Assembly (NCBI GenBank): GCA_016705235.1
Contig: JADIYP010000005.1
Location: forward strand, 248,001 to 312,000
DNA: 64,000 nucleotides
From: Candidatus Leptovillus affinis
Lineage (GTDB): Bacteria > Chloroflexota > Anaerolineae > Promineifilales > Promineifilaceae
Direction: 5' to 3'
The notes under the pieces were generated by a model. The model was not told where the DNA came from. It made no database searches and worked only from the letters and a program-made list of their open reading frames with translations. The position numbers were made by a program, and so were the translations under genes. The stretch's first letter is position 1, and each line of letters begins with the position of its first letter. Positions 52,808 through 61,093 of this stretch are shown in pieces.

Positions 52808-53895
52808 ATTTCTACCACAAAAATGGCCCCTTTGGGCTTGTTGTCGGTGACGAAGATTCGGCCGTTGTGGGCTTCGACGCTCATTTTACAAAAAGCCAGG
52901 CCCAAACCGGTTTGGGGGACGCCTTGTTTCTTCATGGAAACCGTCTTGAATTTATCAAATACAATTTCCCGATATTTTTCCGGTACGCCGGGGCCTTGAT
53001 CGATCACTTCTACGCGCAGGCGCGGGGCCTGGGGCGAATAGGTGTGGGGGTATTTAATTTCCAGGGTGACTGCTTCGCCGGGCGAGGAAAATTTGAAGGC
53101 GTTGGACAGCAAGTTGTCGATGGTTCGGGTGAACAGGTTGCGATCCAGTTCGATTCGATACCGCTGTGGTTCAATGTGTACCTGAAAATCGATGCCCACT
53201 AAATCAGCCATCAGGTTGTACTGCTCTTGCAGGTTGCCGATGAGGCTGGCAACCGAGACTTCCATTGGTTGGATAACCAGGTTTCCGCTCTCCATTTTTG
53301 CCAGGACTAATAAATCGTTGGCAAAGGTATTGATGAGTTGGGTTTGGCTGCGGATTGCTTGGATCGATTCGATCTGGTTGGGGGTGAGGTTGCCGCTGCT
53401 GTTGATAAGGAGGCCGCAGTGCATGGCAACGGCCGTTAACGGCGAACGGATGTCATGGGCCGCCATGTTGATCAGGTCTTCGCGCAGTTTGATCGCGTCT
53501 TGGAGGCTGTCGAATTGTCGTTTGATGCGCAGCAAGGTGCGCATGCGCGCGCGCAGCTCGGTGCGATCGATTGGTTTGCTTAAAAATTCGTCGGCGCCGG
53601 CTTCCAGGCCGCGCAGCTTGTCGGCCTGACTGTCTAGGGCCGTGACCAGGATGACGGGTATGTGCTGCCACTGGGGGTTGCTTTTCAGGCGGCGGCAGAC
53701 GGTGTACCCATCAATAATCGGCATCATGACATCGAGCAAGATGATGTCGGGGTTAAAATCAGTGACGGCCGTCAATCCTTCCAGGCCGTCGGCGGCAACG
53801 GCCGTTTCATAACCTTCCATCATTAAGAGTTCGGCGAACGTTTCACGCGCGACCAGGTCATCGTCTATCACAAGAATGCGGGGTTTTGGGGTCAT
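52804..53895 (-). CDS. Response regulator - histidine kinase hybrid
   Basis: A 363-residue cytoplasmic protein: receiver domain 1-125 (DDD at 11-13, phosphoacceptor D55 in ILLDVMMP, K107), then a histidine kinase core with H147 in NMAAHDIRSPLTAV and an ATPase domain (DNLLSNAFKFSS, VIDQGPGVPEKYREIVFDKF, TGLGLAFCKM). A receiver at the front lets another kinase, probably the one encoded 4 bases upstream, set its activity. No DNA-binding domain is present. Confidence 0.92.
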   Translation of the reverse strand: MTPKPRILVIDDDLVARETFAELLMMEGYETAVAADGLEGLTAVTDFNPDIILLDVMMPIIDGYTVCRRLKSNPQWQHIPVILVTALDSQADKLRGLEAGADEFLSKPIDRTELRARMRTLLRIKRQFDSLQDAIKLREDLINMAAHDIRSPLTAVAMHCGLLINSSGNLTPNQIESIQAIRSQTQLINTFANDLLVLAKMESGNLVIQPMEVSVASLIGNLQEQYNLMADLVGIDFQVHIEPQRYRIELDRNLFTRTIDNLLSNAFKFSSPGEAVTLEIKYPHTYSPQAPRLRVEVIDQGPGVPEKYREIVFDKFKTVSMKKQGVPQTGLGLAFCKMSVEAHNGRIFVTDNKPKGAIFVVEI

Positions 53896-53899
53896 ATTT

Positions 53900-56800
53900 T
53901 TATCGAGCTGCCACCTGGCTTTTGATGGCGTTGTTAAGTTCTTTAAAGCTAATAGGCTTGCTGATATAGGTGTTTGCGCCTGCTTCCAGGCAGCGTTCGC
54001 GGTCGCCGGGCATAACCAGGGCGGTCATGGCGACAATAATTGTGGCCGCCTGATTGGGATTGGCGCGTATGCGGCGCATGGCTTCCAGGCCATCCAGCCC
54101 AGGCATTTGGATATCCATGAGGATTAAATCGGGCGCTGCGCTGAAGGCCAATTCTACCGCTTCCAGACCATTTCTTGCCTGGACTACGTGATACCCTTGG
54201 GTGGCCAGGTATTCGGTTAGAGCTTCCATGGCGGCTTCGTTGTCTTCGACAAGCAGCAAGGTGATGTCGCTGTTGTCGATGACCGGTGGCACCGGGAGGG
54301 TGATGGGGGAAACGGCCGTCGGGCCGTTCGTCTGTTTGTTCTTTGCTGTGACCGATGACCAGGGCAGGGAGATGGTGAATTTGCTGCCAATGCCCACCTG
54401 ACTTTCTAATTCTATAGTCCCGTGGTGCATTTGCACCAGCCGATGGACGAGCGCCAGGCCCAGGCCTGTGCCAGAATATTTGCGGGAGAGGGTTGCGTCT
54501 AGCTGGACAAAAGGCTGGAACAGCCGGGGCATGTCGTCGGGGTCAATGCCGATGCCATTGTCCCAAACGATAAATTGGACACAATCTTCTTCCGGGTTGC
54601 CGCGCACGTCTAAGCCGATCTTGCCCCCTTCGGGGGTAAATTTAACGGCGTTGGTGAGCAGATTGACGAGGACTTGTTTGATTCGACGGCCGTCGGCATG
54701 AATGATAACGGCCGTGTCATCAATCGTCTCCTTCAGTTCAATTTGCTTTTTCTGCGCCATATGCGCCACCATGCGCAAACTGCTCTCGCAAATCATGCGC
54801 ACAGGCACAGGCTCGACCAAAAGCTCCAATTTGCCCGCTTCAATTTTGGCCACATCCAAAATATCATTGATCAGCTCCAGAAGATGTTGCGCGCTTTCTT
54901 CAATAATGTGTAACGATCGCGCTTGTCCCGCCGCATCTGGACCCGATTCACGCATGAGTTCGCAGCGCAGCATAATAGCGTTTAATGGCGTTCTTAGCTC
55001 ATGGCTCATGCTGGCCAGAAATTCATCTCGTGATTGCAGTGCCTGAACCAACCGTGTATTGGCTATGTGCAGTTCTTCAGTGCGCGCTGCCACCCGCTCT
55101 TCCAATTCACTCGCATACGCTCGCAGTCGATCAGAAAGGCGCACTGTTTCCAAGGCTCGACCCAATTCTTCCCCAACCACTTTTACCAGCCGCACCTCGC
55201 TGGGCGAAAATGCCCGGTTCTCCAGTGAAAACAAAATCAGGCTGCCAATGGCCACCTGACCACGGTAAACAATTGGCGCCGTAACCAACGAAATAGATTC
55301 GGCCTGAAAGTCTGGCAGATCGGCGAACGGTTTGAAAGCCGCATCTGAATGTAAATCAAAGTTGGCATTGGCATACGCCTGTCCAGATTCAAAAATGCTT
55401 TGAAACAAAAGGCTGTTTTGCATGGGCAGCGGCGCGCCTATCTGCGAAATGACTCGCGGCGGCAGCATTTCTGAAACCACAACCTGGGCCACTTGTTCTT
55501 CATCCAGCAGGCTTAAAAAGGTGAACGGAGCCTGCAAAAAATTTGATAGTTCCACGCAGGCAGTTTGGAAAATATCTGCTTCTGTAGCGCCGGCGGTGAT
55601 TGTGGCAATGATATGGTTTAGCAGATCTAGCTCTTTGGCCCAACGTTGAGTTTCATTGAACAGGCGGACGCTTTGCAAAGCCAGCGCTGCCCGGTCGGCA
55701 AAATGAGACAGCAGCCGTTCGTCGTCCTGGTTGAAGGCGTGATAATCTGAACTTTGCATGTCGATGGCCCCAATGACCCGGCGGTCGATTTTCAGGGGCA
55801 CGCACAATTCGGATTTGGTAAGTTTCCAGCCTTGTTTGTATTGTGGCTGCGTGTCCACATCGTAGACGTTTAAGGATTTGCCGGTGCGAATGGCTTCTGG
55901 GATGATACCTGGCCCGGAAACGGTGAGGATGGATCGGTTGACTTCTTCAACATAAGGGCCAGATGCGGCTACGCGATTGAGCTTGTCTGTGTCGGGGTCT
56001 ATTAGAACCAGGCTGCAATTTGTATTGACAAATTCGCGTCGGACAGTCTCGACGATAGATTTGGCCAGGCTTTTAAAGTCGGGGGTGGTGGAAGCCAACA
56101 GTGTGTCGGACGCTCTGTATAGGCGGTCGAGTTCTTCGTTGCGATGACGCAGGGCTTCTTCTGCTCGTTTTCTTTCGGCAATTTCTAGCTGGGCTTGTTC
56201 GTAGAGTTGGGCGTTTTCGATGGCGATGGCCGCAGACGAGGCAACGGATTCCAATAGGGTTAAATCGGCTTGCGTGAAGGTGTCGATATTCTGGTCTACA
56301 AGTTGGAGCGCGCCTAGGGTGTTTTGTTTGGTTTGCAGGGGCAGGCATAACATGGAGCGGATGGGGATGCCGGTTTTTTGGTCGATGCTTGGGTAGTAGC
56401 GAGAGTCTGACCAGGTGTCTTCAATAAGGACGGGTTGGTTGTTGGCGGTTACCCAACCGACAATGCCCTGGCCCATTTCCAGGCGCCAGCCGCGCAGGTA
56501 TTCGTTGCCGGGGCCGGCGACTTCGCGGCAGATAAGGCTGTTGGTTTCTTTGTCGATCAGCCAGATAGAACAGGCCATGGCGTCTAGTAAGCGTCGAGCT
56601 TGTTCCAGGGTGGTGGCGACAACCTGGTTGAGGTCTAATGAGGATGTTAGTTGGCGGCCGACCTGGTTGATAAAGGCCAGTTCGCTGCGCAGGCGTTGTT
56701 GGTTTAGGGTGTATTTGATGGCCCGGAAGAGGTGGGTTTTGTCGAATTCCTGGTTGATGAGGTAGTCGAGGGAGTTATCTTCGGCGAGGTGAACGGCCGT

Positions 56801-57100
56801 ATCCGCTGTGGCTGCGTCGGCCAATAAAATAACCGGTTTGTGCGGATATTGTTGCCGTAGTTGCTGCAGGGTATTCAGGCTGTTGGCTGGGGACGTGGTT
56901 AATTCGAGCAAGATAACGGCCGTTGGCGACTTTTCCAGCAGCGTTAGCGCATCGGCCAAAGTGAATTTGGCAAAAAATTCAAAATCGGCAACCCCGTCTA
57001 AAAGCCCGCGTAAATTGGAAATTATTGAAGCATTCTGGCCAATATAGAGAATGCCGGTCAGGCGGTTGGCAAGTTTATGGTGTGATTTTATGCTGACCAT
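53900..57100 (-). CDS. GAF-rich hybrid histidine kinase
   Basis: A 1066-residue cytoplasmic sensor. Residues 1-125 are a receiver-like domain without a clear phosphoacceptor Asp (VILLELTT at that place). Three GAF domains follow (about 150-300, 340-480, 500-655), then a coiled coil, the kinase core with H700 in MSHELRTPLNAIM, an ATPase domain (NLLTNAVKFTPEGGK, TGLGLALVHRLV) and a C-terminal receiver with DLILMDIQMPGLDG. GGAAG lies eight bases before the ATG. It is probably co-transcribed with the receiver-kinase gene. Signals unknown; GAF domains often bind cyclic nucleotides, heme or bilins, and no bilin Cys is obvious. Confidence 0.92.
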   Translation of the reverse strand: MVSIKSHHKLANRLTGILYIGQNASIISNLRGLLDGVADFEFFAKFTLADALTLLEKSPTAVILLELTTSPANSLNTLQQLRQQYPHKPVILLADAATADTAVHLAEDNSLDYLINQEFDKTHLFRAIKYTLNQQRLRSELAFINQVGRQLTSSLDLNQVVATTLEQARRLLDAMACSIWLIDKETNSLICREVAGPGNEYLRGWRLEMGQGIVGWVTANNQPVLIEDTWSDSRYYPSIDQKTGIPIRSMLCLPLQTKQNTLGALQLVDQNIDTFTQADLTLLESVASSAAIAIENAQLYEQAQLEIAERKRAEEALRHRNEELDRLYRASDTLLASTTPDFKSLAKSIVETVRREFVNTNCSLVLIDPDTDKLNRVAASGPYVEEVNRSILTVSGPGIIPEAIRTGKSLNVYDVDTQPQYKQGWKLTKSELCVPLKIDRRVIGAIDMQSSDYHAFNQDDERLLSHFADRAALALQSVRLFNETQRWAKELDLLNHIIATITAGATEADIFQTACVELSNFLQAPFTFLSLLDEEQVAQVVVSEMLPPRVISQIGAPLPMQNSLLFQSIFESGQAYANANFDLHSDAAFKPFADLPDFQAESISLVTAPIVYRGQVAIGSLILFSLENRAFSPSEVRLVKVVGEELGRALETVRLSDRLRAYASELEERVAARTEELHIANTRLVQALQSRDEFLASMSHELRTPLNAIMLRCELMRESGPDAAGQARSLHIIEESAQHLLELINDILDVAKIEAGKLELLVEPVPVRMICESSLRMVAHMAQKKQIELKETIDDTAVIIHADGRRIKQVLVNLLTNAVKFTPEGGKIGLDVRGNPEEDCVQFIVWDNGIGIDPDDMPRLFQPFVQLDATLSRKYSGTGLGLALVHRLVQMHHGTIELESQVGIGSKFTISLPWSSVTAKNKQTNGPTAVSPITLPVPPVIDNSDITLLLVEDNEAAMEALTEYLATQGYHVVQARNGLEAVELAFSAAPDLILMDIQMPGLDGLEAMRRIRANPNQAATIIVAMTALVMPGDRERCLEAGANTYISKPISFKELNNAIKSQVAAR

Positions 57101-57290
57101 GTATGGCTTCCGTTACTCATTTTTTTTCCTGCGGTTGAGGCCCATTGGTATGTGCTCTCCGGTACTAGAGGCGTCGAGGACGCGGCCTCTAATTGGTCTG
57201 GCAGGTCTGTTCATTTTCAGTTGTTAACATTAAAGCATCCTCGCCAAAAAGTCCATAGTACGGGCTTCTGGGCACAGAATAATTTGTTGG

Positions 57291-58109
57291 TTACAAGACC
57301 AGGATTGCTTGTTCCACTTGTGTTACCAGCGCATGGCTGACATCGTCCAGCAGCAGGCGTTCCCAGCCGGTGCTGGTGTGCGTGCCGATGATCATCAGGT
57401 CGTATAGGCCAGAGGCTACTTCGGCTACGATTTCATCCACCACCAGCCCATGACGGATTTTGGCCTTGGGGTTGGTTTTGTTTTGTTCCAGCAAGGTGAT
57501 GTCGTGGTCCAGAAGTTCGCCTTCTGGTGTGTGTTCGGCTATTAACTCGGCGGCGCTGGCGTGCAGCTCCCATTCTTCAACGCCAGGCCCGGCGATAATT
57601 TGCGACATGACGTGTAGGACGGTGATCTCTGTGCCAGGGGTAAGTAAGGTTGGCAGGCGTGTGTTCAGACGCTCTAAAAGGGATGGTTCGCGGCCGCTTT
57701 CGCAAATGAGCAGGCGGTGCAGGCTGTCTGGTACGCTTTTGGCTATAAGCACGGGGCAGTTGGCGCGCAGCATCACGCGCTCGGCTACTGGCCCGAGCAG
57801 GCGTTTGACGAGGTGGTGCGTGGGGCGTGAACCGACGACGATCAGATCAAACGCGCTTTCTTGGGCTTCGGCGGCGATTTCTTCGGCGGGGTGGCCGGCG
57901 CGGATTTTGGCGGCAACGGCCGTTACCCCTTCTGGCAGCAGCGTTTGGGCCGCCGCGACTATCTGGTTTCCTTTGGCGATGTCGCTTTCGTGTTTAACGA
58001 CGGTCAGCAGCGTAACAGCCCCGTTCATGATCACCGCCAGCCGCCCACCGAGGCGAACGGCCGTGTCGGAGTGGGGCGCGCCCCCTGTGGCAATTAGAAT
58101 TCGCATCAT
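57291..58109 (-). CDS. Tandem universal stress protein
   Basis: A 272-residue protein of two UspA domains. The first (1-140) has ILIATGGAPHSD and VGSRPTHHLVKRLLGPVAERVMLRANCPVLIA; the second (145-272) ends MIIGTHTSTGWERLLLDDVSHALV. The first keeps a G-2x-R/H-9x-G-S/T-like ATP site only in part (GSRPTHH, GPVAE). Usp proteins respond to stress and energy state. GGAGAGG precedes the double ATG. It follows the Na/Pi-like gene closely (42 bases). Confidence 0.88.
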   Translation of the reverse strand: MMRILIATGGAPHSDTAVRLGGRLAVIMNGAVTLLTVVKHESDIAKGNQIVAAAQTLLPEGVTAVAAKIRAGHPAEEIAAEAQESAFDLIVVGSRPTHHLVKRLLGPVAERVMLRANCPVLIAKSVPDSLHRLLICESGREPSLLERLNTRLPTLLTPGTEITVLHVMSQIIAGPGVEEWELHASAAELIAEHTPEGELLDHDITLLEQNKTNPKAKIRHGLVVDEIVAEVASGLYDLMIIGTHTSTGWERLLLDDVSHALVTQVEQAILVL

Positions 58110-58151
58110 TGGTTAACCTCTCCAAAAGAATGGCGGGTGAATACGGCCGTA

Positions 58152-59291
58152 TCACACCAGCAGCAAAATAATCGGCACAATCAAAATCGACAGCATAAAT
58201 AAACTCAAATTGCGGTTACTCAGTGTGACCCAACCCGCAAAATCCAACATAGCCCGCGCATACCGACGGTAAATAAGGGCCAGCACCAAAATCGACACGA
58301 TGGTGATGCTCGCCATTTCGGCCAGCACAACTGTAAATGCCTGCGGATTATTCAACAAAACGGCCGCCAGCAGCGTGTCGACAAATGTCGTGATATTAGC
58401 CCCCATGATATACGGGATAACATTTTCTCGCCGCACAAACCCACGGTTGCTCAAGGGCACTAAAATGCTCAACGATACACTCACCGACATCGAGATCAGG
58501 GTGATCGATGCGCCCAAGATAAACATCACCCACGGCCGATAAATCAGGCGCGACATGCGCCCCACCTGGCTCTCTTTCACGGCCATCTCCGGCAAACAGC
58601 GATCAAACAAGCTAAAACTAACCATGATCGTGCCCAGACCGGTAATAAAAAGCATCCAGCGCGGCAAAAAGCCGAGTAAAAAATTCACCATCGGGTCGAA
58701 AATTAAATCGGTGACCGAGTTTAAAATCGCTCCAGACTGCAATTGAAACTGATCCAACACCCCCGATTGTAGTAAGGCAACGCCCACCACCAACGCCACG
58801 AGGTACGTGCTGCCTGTAACCGAAAGGGATAATAAACCCATTCCCAGGCTGTCGCGTTTATTTCGCCCGCGCAGCACATAAATAAACCCGATAAATAACA
58901 CAATGAAACTGGCCCCCAATCGGCTGCCGGTGATCATGGTGAATGTACTCATCTGGCTCAAAACGTTGGCGTCGAAAAAGGTGAGCGCCGCTGCGGCTAC
59001 AGGCGAGCCGCTCATGACAATATAGGCAAACAACCAGCCGAATCCCAGGCTGTTGGCCGGGTTGGTAACAGAAAATTGGTTTTGCACCAGTGGGGCGAGA
59101 TCTTTTGCCCCCTCTTTCATCTGGGTTATGCCCAAGATAAATAGAAACAAGCTGATAATAAAGAGGATAATTTTGCCCCACCCAATTCGCCGCCAGAATG
59201 GCAGATGTTGATGGGTTGCCTGTGGGGGATTTTCTGGCGCATGGTCTGCGACCAAAGGCGCCTGCGGTTTTGTGTCCGGCGAATCTTCCAT
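58152..59291 (-). CDS. Na/phosphate-symporter-like membrane protein
   Basis: A 379-residue protein with a soluble N-terminus (1-35) and about eight to ten helices arranged as two related halves: IVMSGSPVAAAALTFFDA and GASITLISMSVSVSLSILVPLSNRG, each followed by a GSRLGASF or GANITTFVDTL helix pair. This is the pattern of the PNaS (NptA) family, but the QSSS motif of classic members is altered to SGSP and SVSL. Together with the Usp gene it may be an ion or phosphate uptake system of altered specificity. Confidence 0.7.
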   Translation of the reverse strand: MEDSPDTKPQAPLVADHAPENPPQATHQHLPFWRRIGWGKIILFIISLFLFILGITQMKEGAKDLAPLVQNQFSVTNPANSLGFGWLFAYIVMSGSPVAAAALTFFDANVLSQMSTFTMITGSRLGASFIVLFIGFIYVLRGRNKRDSLGMGLLSLSVTGSTYLVALVVGVALLQSGVLDQFQLQSGAILNSVTDLIFDPMVNFLLGFLPRWMLFITGLGTIMVSFSLFDRCLPEMAVKESQVGRMSRLIYRPWVMFILGASITLISMSVSVSLSILVPLSNRGFVRRENVIPYIMGANITTFVDTLLAAVLLNNPQAFTVVLAEMASITIVSILVLALIYRRYARAMLDFAGWVTLSNRNLSLFMLSILIVPIILLLV

Positions 59292-59468
59292 TGGCCTTAT
59301 TCCTTTGCGTGGATCTGATCACGCGGTGGCACTTGTCCGAGAGTGCCCGCTTGCGGGCTTGTGGGTGCGAAGCCTGGTTTGTATGTCGGAATAAATCGGC
59401 AGTTGTGTTCCAGATTAAAAGATGGGGTGAAGGGGAACGTAAATTTTGGCGGGAAATTGTTGATCACG

Positions 59469-60611
59469 CTAAAACCCCATTGCCCGGCCGATGATTTCTT
59501 TCATAATTTCATTGGAACCGCCATAGATTTTTTGGGCGCGGGAGTCGATGTACGCTTTGGCGATGGGGTATTCCATCATATAGCCATAACCGCCGTGAAG
59601 CTGTAAGCATTGATCGATTACGCGCACTTGCAGGTCTGTGGTCCACCATTTAGCCATCGCGGCCTGCTCTACGGATAGATCGCCCCGATTGTGCAGGCTG
59701 ATGCAGTGGTCTACAAACGTCCGGCCGATTTCGATTTCTGTCTTCATTTCCGCCAGTTTGAAGCGGGAATTCTGGAATTTGCCAATGGGACGGCCGAAAG
59801 CGGTGCGTTGTTGGCAGTAGGCCACCGTCCATTCCAGGGCAATTTCGGCGGCGGCTATCGCGCCGACGGCGATGGTCAGGCGTTCCTGGGGTAGACGCTG
59901 CATCAGATAGATGAAGCCCATGTTTTCCTGACCGATCAGGTTGTCGAAGGGCACGTGGACATCGTGGAAAAACAACTCGGCCGTGTCTTGGGCGTGCATC
60001 CCGATTTTGTCCAGGTTGCGGCCGCGTTCATACCCGGCCATGTTTCGTTCGACGACGATGAGGCTGACGCCTTTGGCGCCGGCCTGGGGGTTGGTTTTGG
60101 CGGCCACGATGACCAGATCGTTGAGGATGCCGTTGGAGATGAAGGTTTTTTGGCCGTTGAGCAGGTAATGGTGGGCGTGGCGCACGGCCGTTGTCTGCAC
60201 AGCCGCCACATCACTGCCCGTATTTGGCTCCGACATGGCGATGGCGGCGATGGTTTGGCCGCTGACCAGACCGGGCAGCCAGCGCCGCTTCTGTTCTTCT
60301 GTGCCAAACTGGCTGATGTAGGGGGCGACCATATCGGTGTGTACGGCAAACCCCGGACCTGAGGCCGCCGCGCGGACCAACTCTTCGCTGATGATGGCGT
60401 TGTAGCGGAAATCTTTGGCTCCAAGACCGCCGTACGTTTCGGGCACATCCATGCACAAGAAGCCGGCGGCGCCAGCCTTTTGCCACAGGTCGCGGGGCAC
60501 AAGGCCATCTTTTTCCCACTGCGGATGATGGGGCGTGATCTCTTTGGCGGCAAAACGCCGAAAGGCATCGCGGAACATCAAATGTTCGTTTGTTAACAGG
60601 TCTGCTCGCAT
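59469..60611 (-). CDS. Acyl-CoA dehydrogenase
   Basis: A 380-residue flavoprotein that makes the first double bond in beta-oxidation. FMCMDVPETYGGLGAKDF-type GFLCMDVPETYGGLG, IAAIAMSEPNTGSDVAAVQTTAV (FAD and substrate loop), QRLPQERLTIAVGAI, and QLHGGYGYMMEYPIAKAYIDSR near the catalytic Glu position are clear. ATG 60611 has GGAG six bases upstream and is preferred to ATG 60623. A long-chain or branched substrate is likely; the exact acyl chain cannot be told. Confidence 0.93.
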   Translation of the reverse strand: MRADLLTNEHLMFRDAFRRFAAKEITPHHPQWEKDGLVPRDLWQKAGAAGFLCMDVPETYGGLGAKDFRYNAIISEELVRAAASGPGFAVHTDMVAPYISQFGTEEQKRRWLPGLVSGQTIAAIAMSEPNTGSDVAAVQTTAVRHAHHYLLNGQKTFISNGILNDLVIVAAKTNPQAGAKGVSLIVVERNMAGYERGRNLDKIGMHAQDTAELFFHDVHVPFDNLIGQENMGFIYLMQRLPQERLTIAVGAIAAAEIALEWTVAYCQQRTAFGRPIGKFQNSRFKLAEMKTEIEIGRTFVDHCISLHNRGDLSVEQAAMAKWWTTDLQVRVIDQCLQLHGGYGYMMEYPIAKAYIDSRAQKIYGGSNEIMKEIIGRAMGF

Positions 60612-60771
60612 GGAACGCTCCATTCAATCAATTGATCGCTAAAGGCGGGATACGGCCGTGTCCCGGCCTCTGATCAGTTTCTCCGACACATGGCGCTCTA
60701 TCTTGCGCCGCCGCTGCATGTCTCGATTGTAAGACGCTTCAGCCAATCGTTCCAATAATTAGTCATAGCCG

Positions 60772-60980
60772 CAGGAATTCTCAATTTAACTAGAAATATG
60801 TCATGCTGAGAGCCTGTGCTGAGCTTGCCGAAGCATCCTCCGAAGCATCCCGTTCAGCCCTAATGACCAATACATGGGGATTCTTCGCTCCGCAGACTCC
60901 GCTCAGAATGACAATTCAGCCTAAATTGCAAAGAAATTGCCCTGTTCGCACGAATGCCTGATCTAAATTGAGAATTGCTG
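60772..60980. mobile_element. MITE-like element, copy 3 (209 bp)
   Basis: It begins CAGGAATTCTCAATTTA and ends TAAATTGAGAATTGCTG. The 9-bp direct repeat TCATAGCCG flanks it (60763-60771 and 60981-60989). The inside is copy 1 in reverse orientation with about 24 extra bases. It fills most of the 482-base gap 60612-61093; the remainder holds a weak TACAAT box (61045-61050) before the next kinase and no supported gene. Confidence 0.92.
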
Positions 60981-61093
60981 TCATAGCCGCGAGAAAGTGT
61001 ATAGACGCGACACTTCTGTTGTGTTATCCTGGCTTTAAACTGCGTACAATTATTGCCTAATAAGCGAGGCGATTCAGCCTTTGGATCAGGCAT

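Noticed and set aside
60639..60719. Minus-strand 26-codon frame with many Arg and Lys
   Set aside because: Its ribosome site is poor, a stop lies just upstream of the longer frame, and no homologue is recognised. It could be a gene remnant, but support is too weak.
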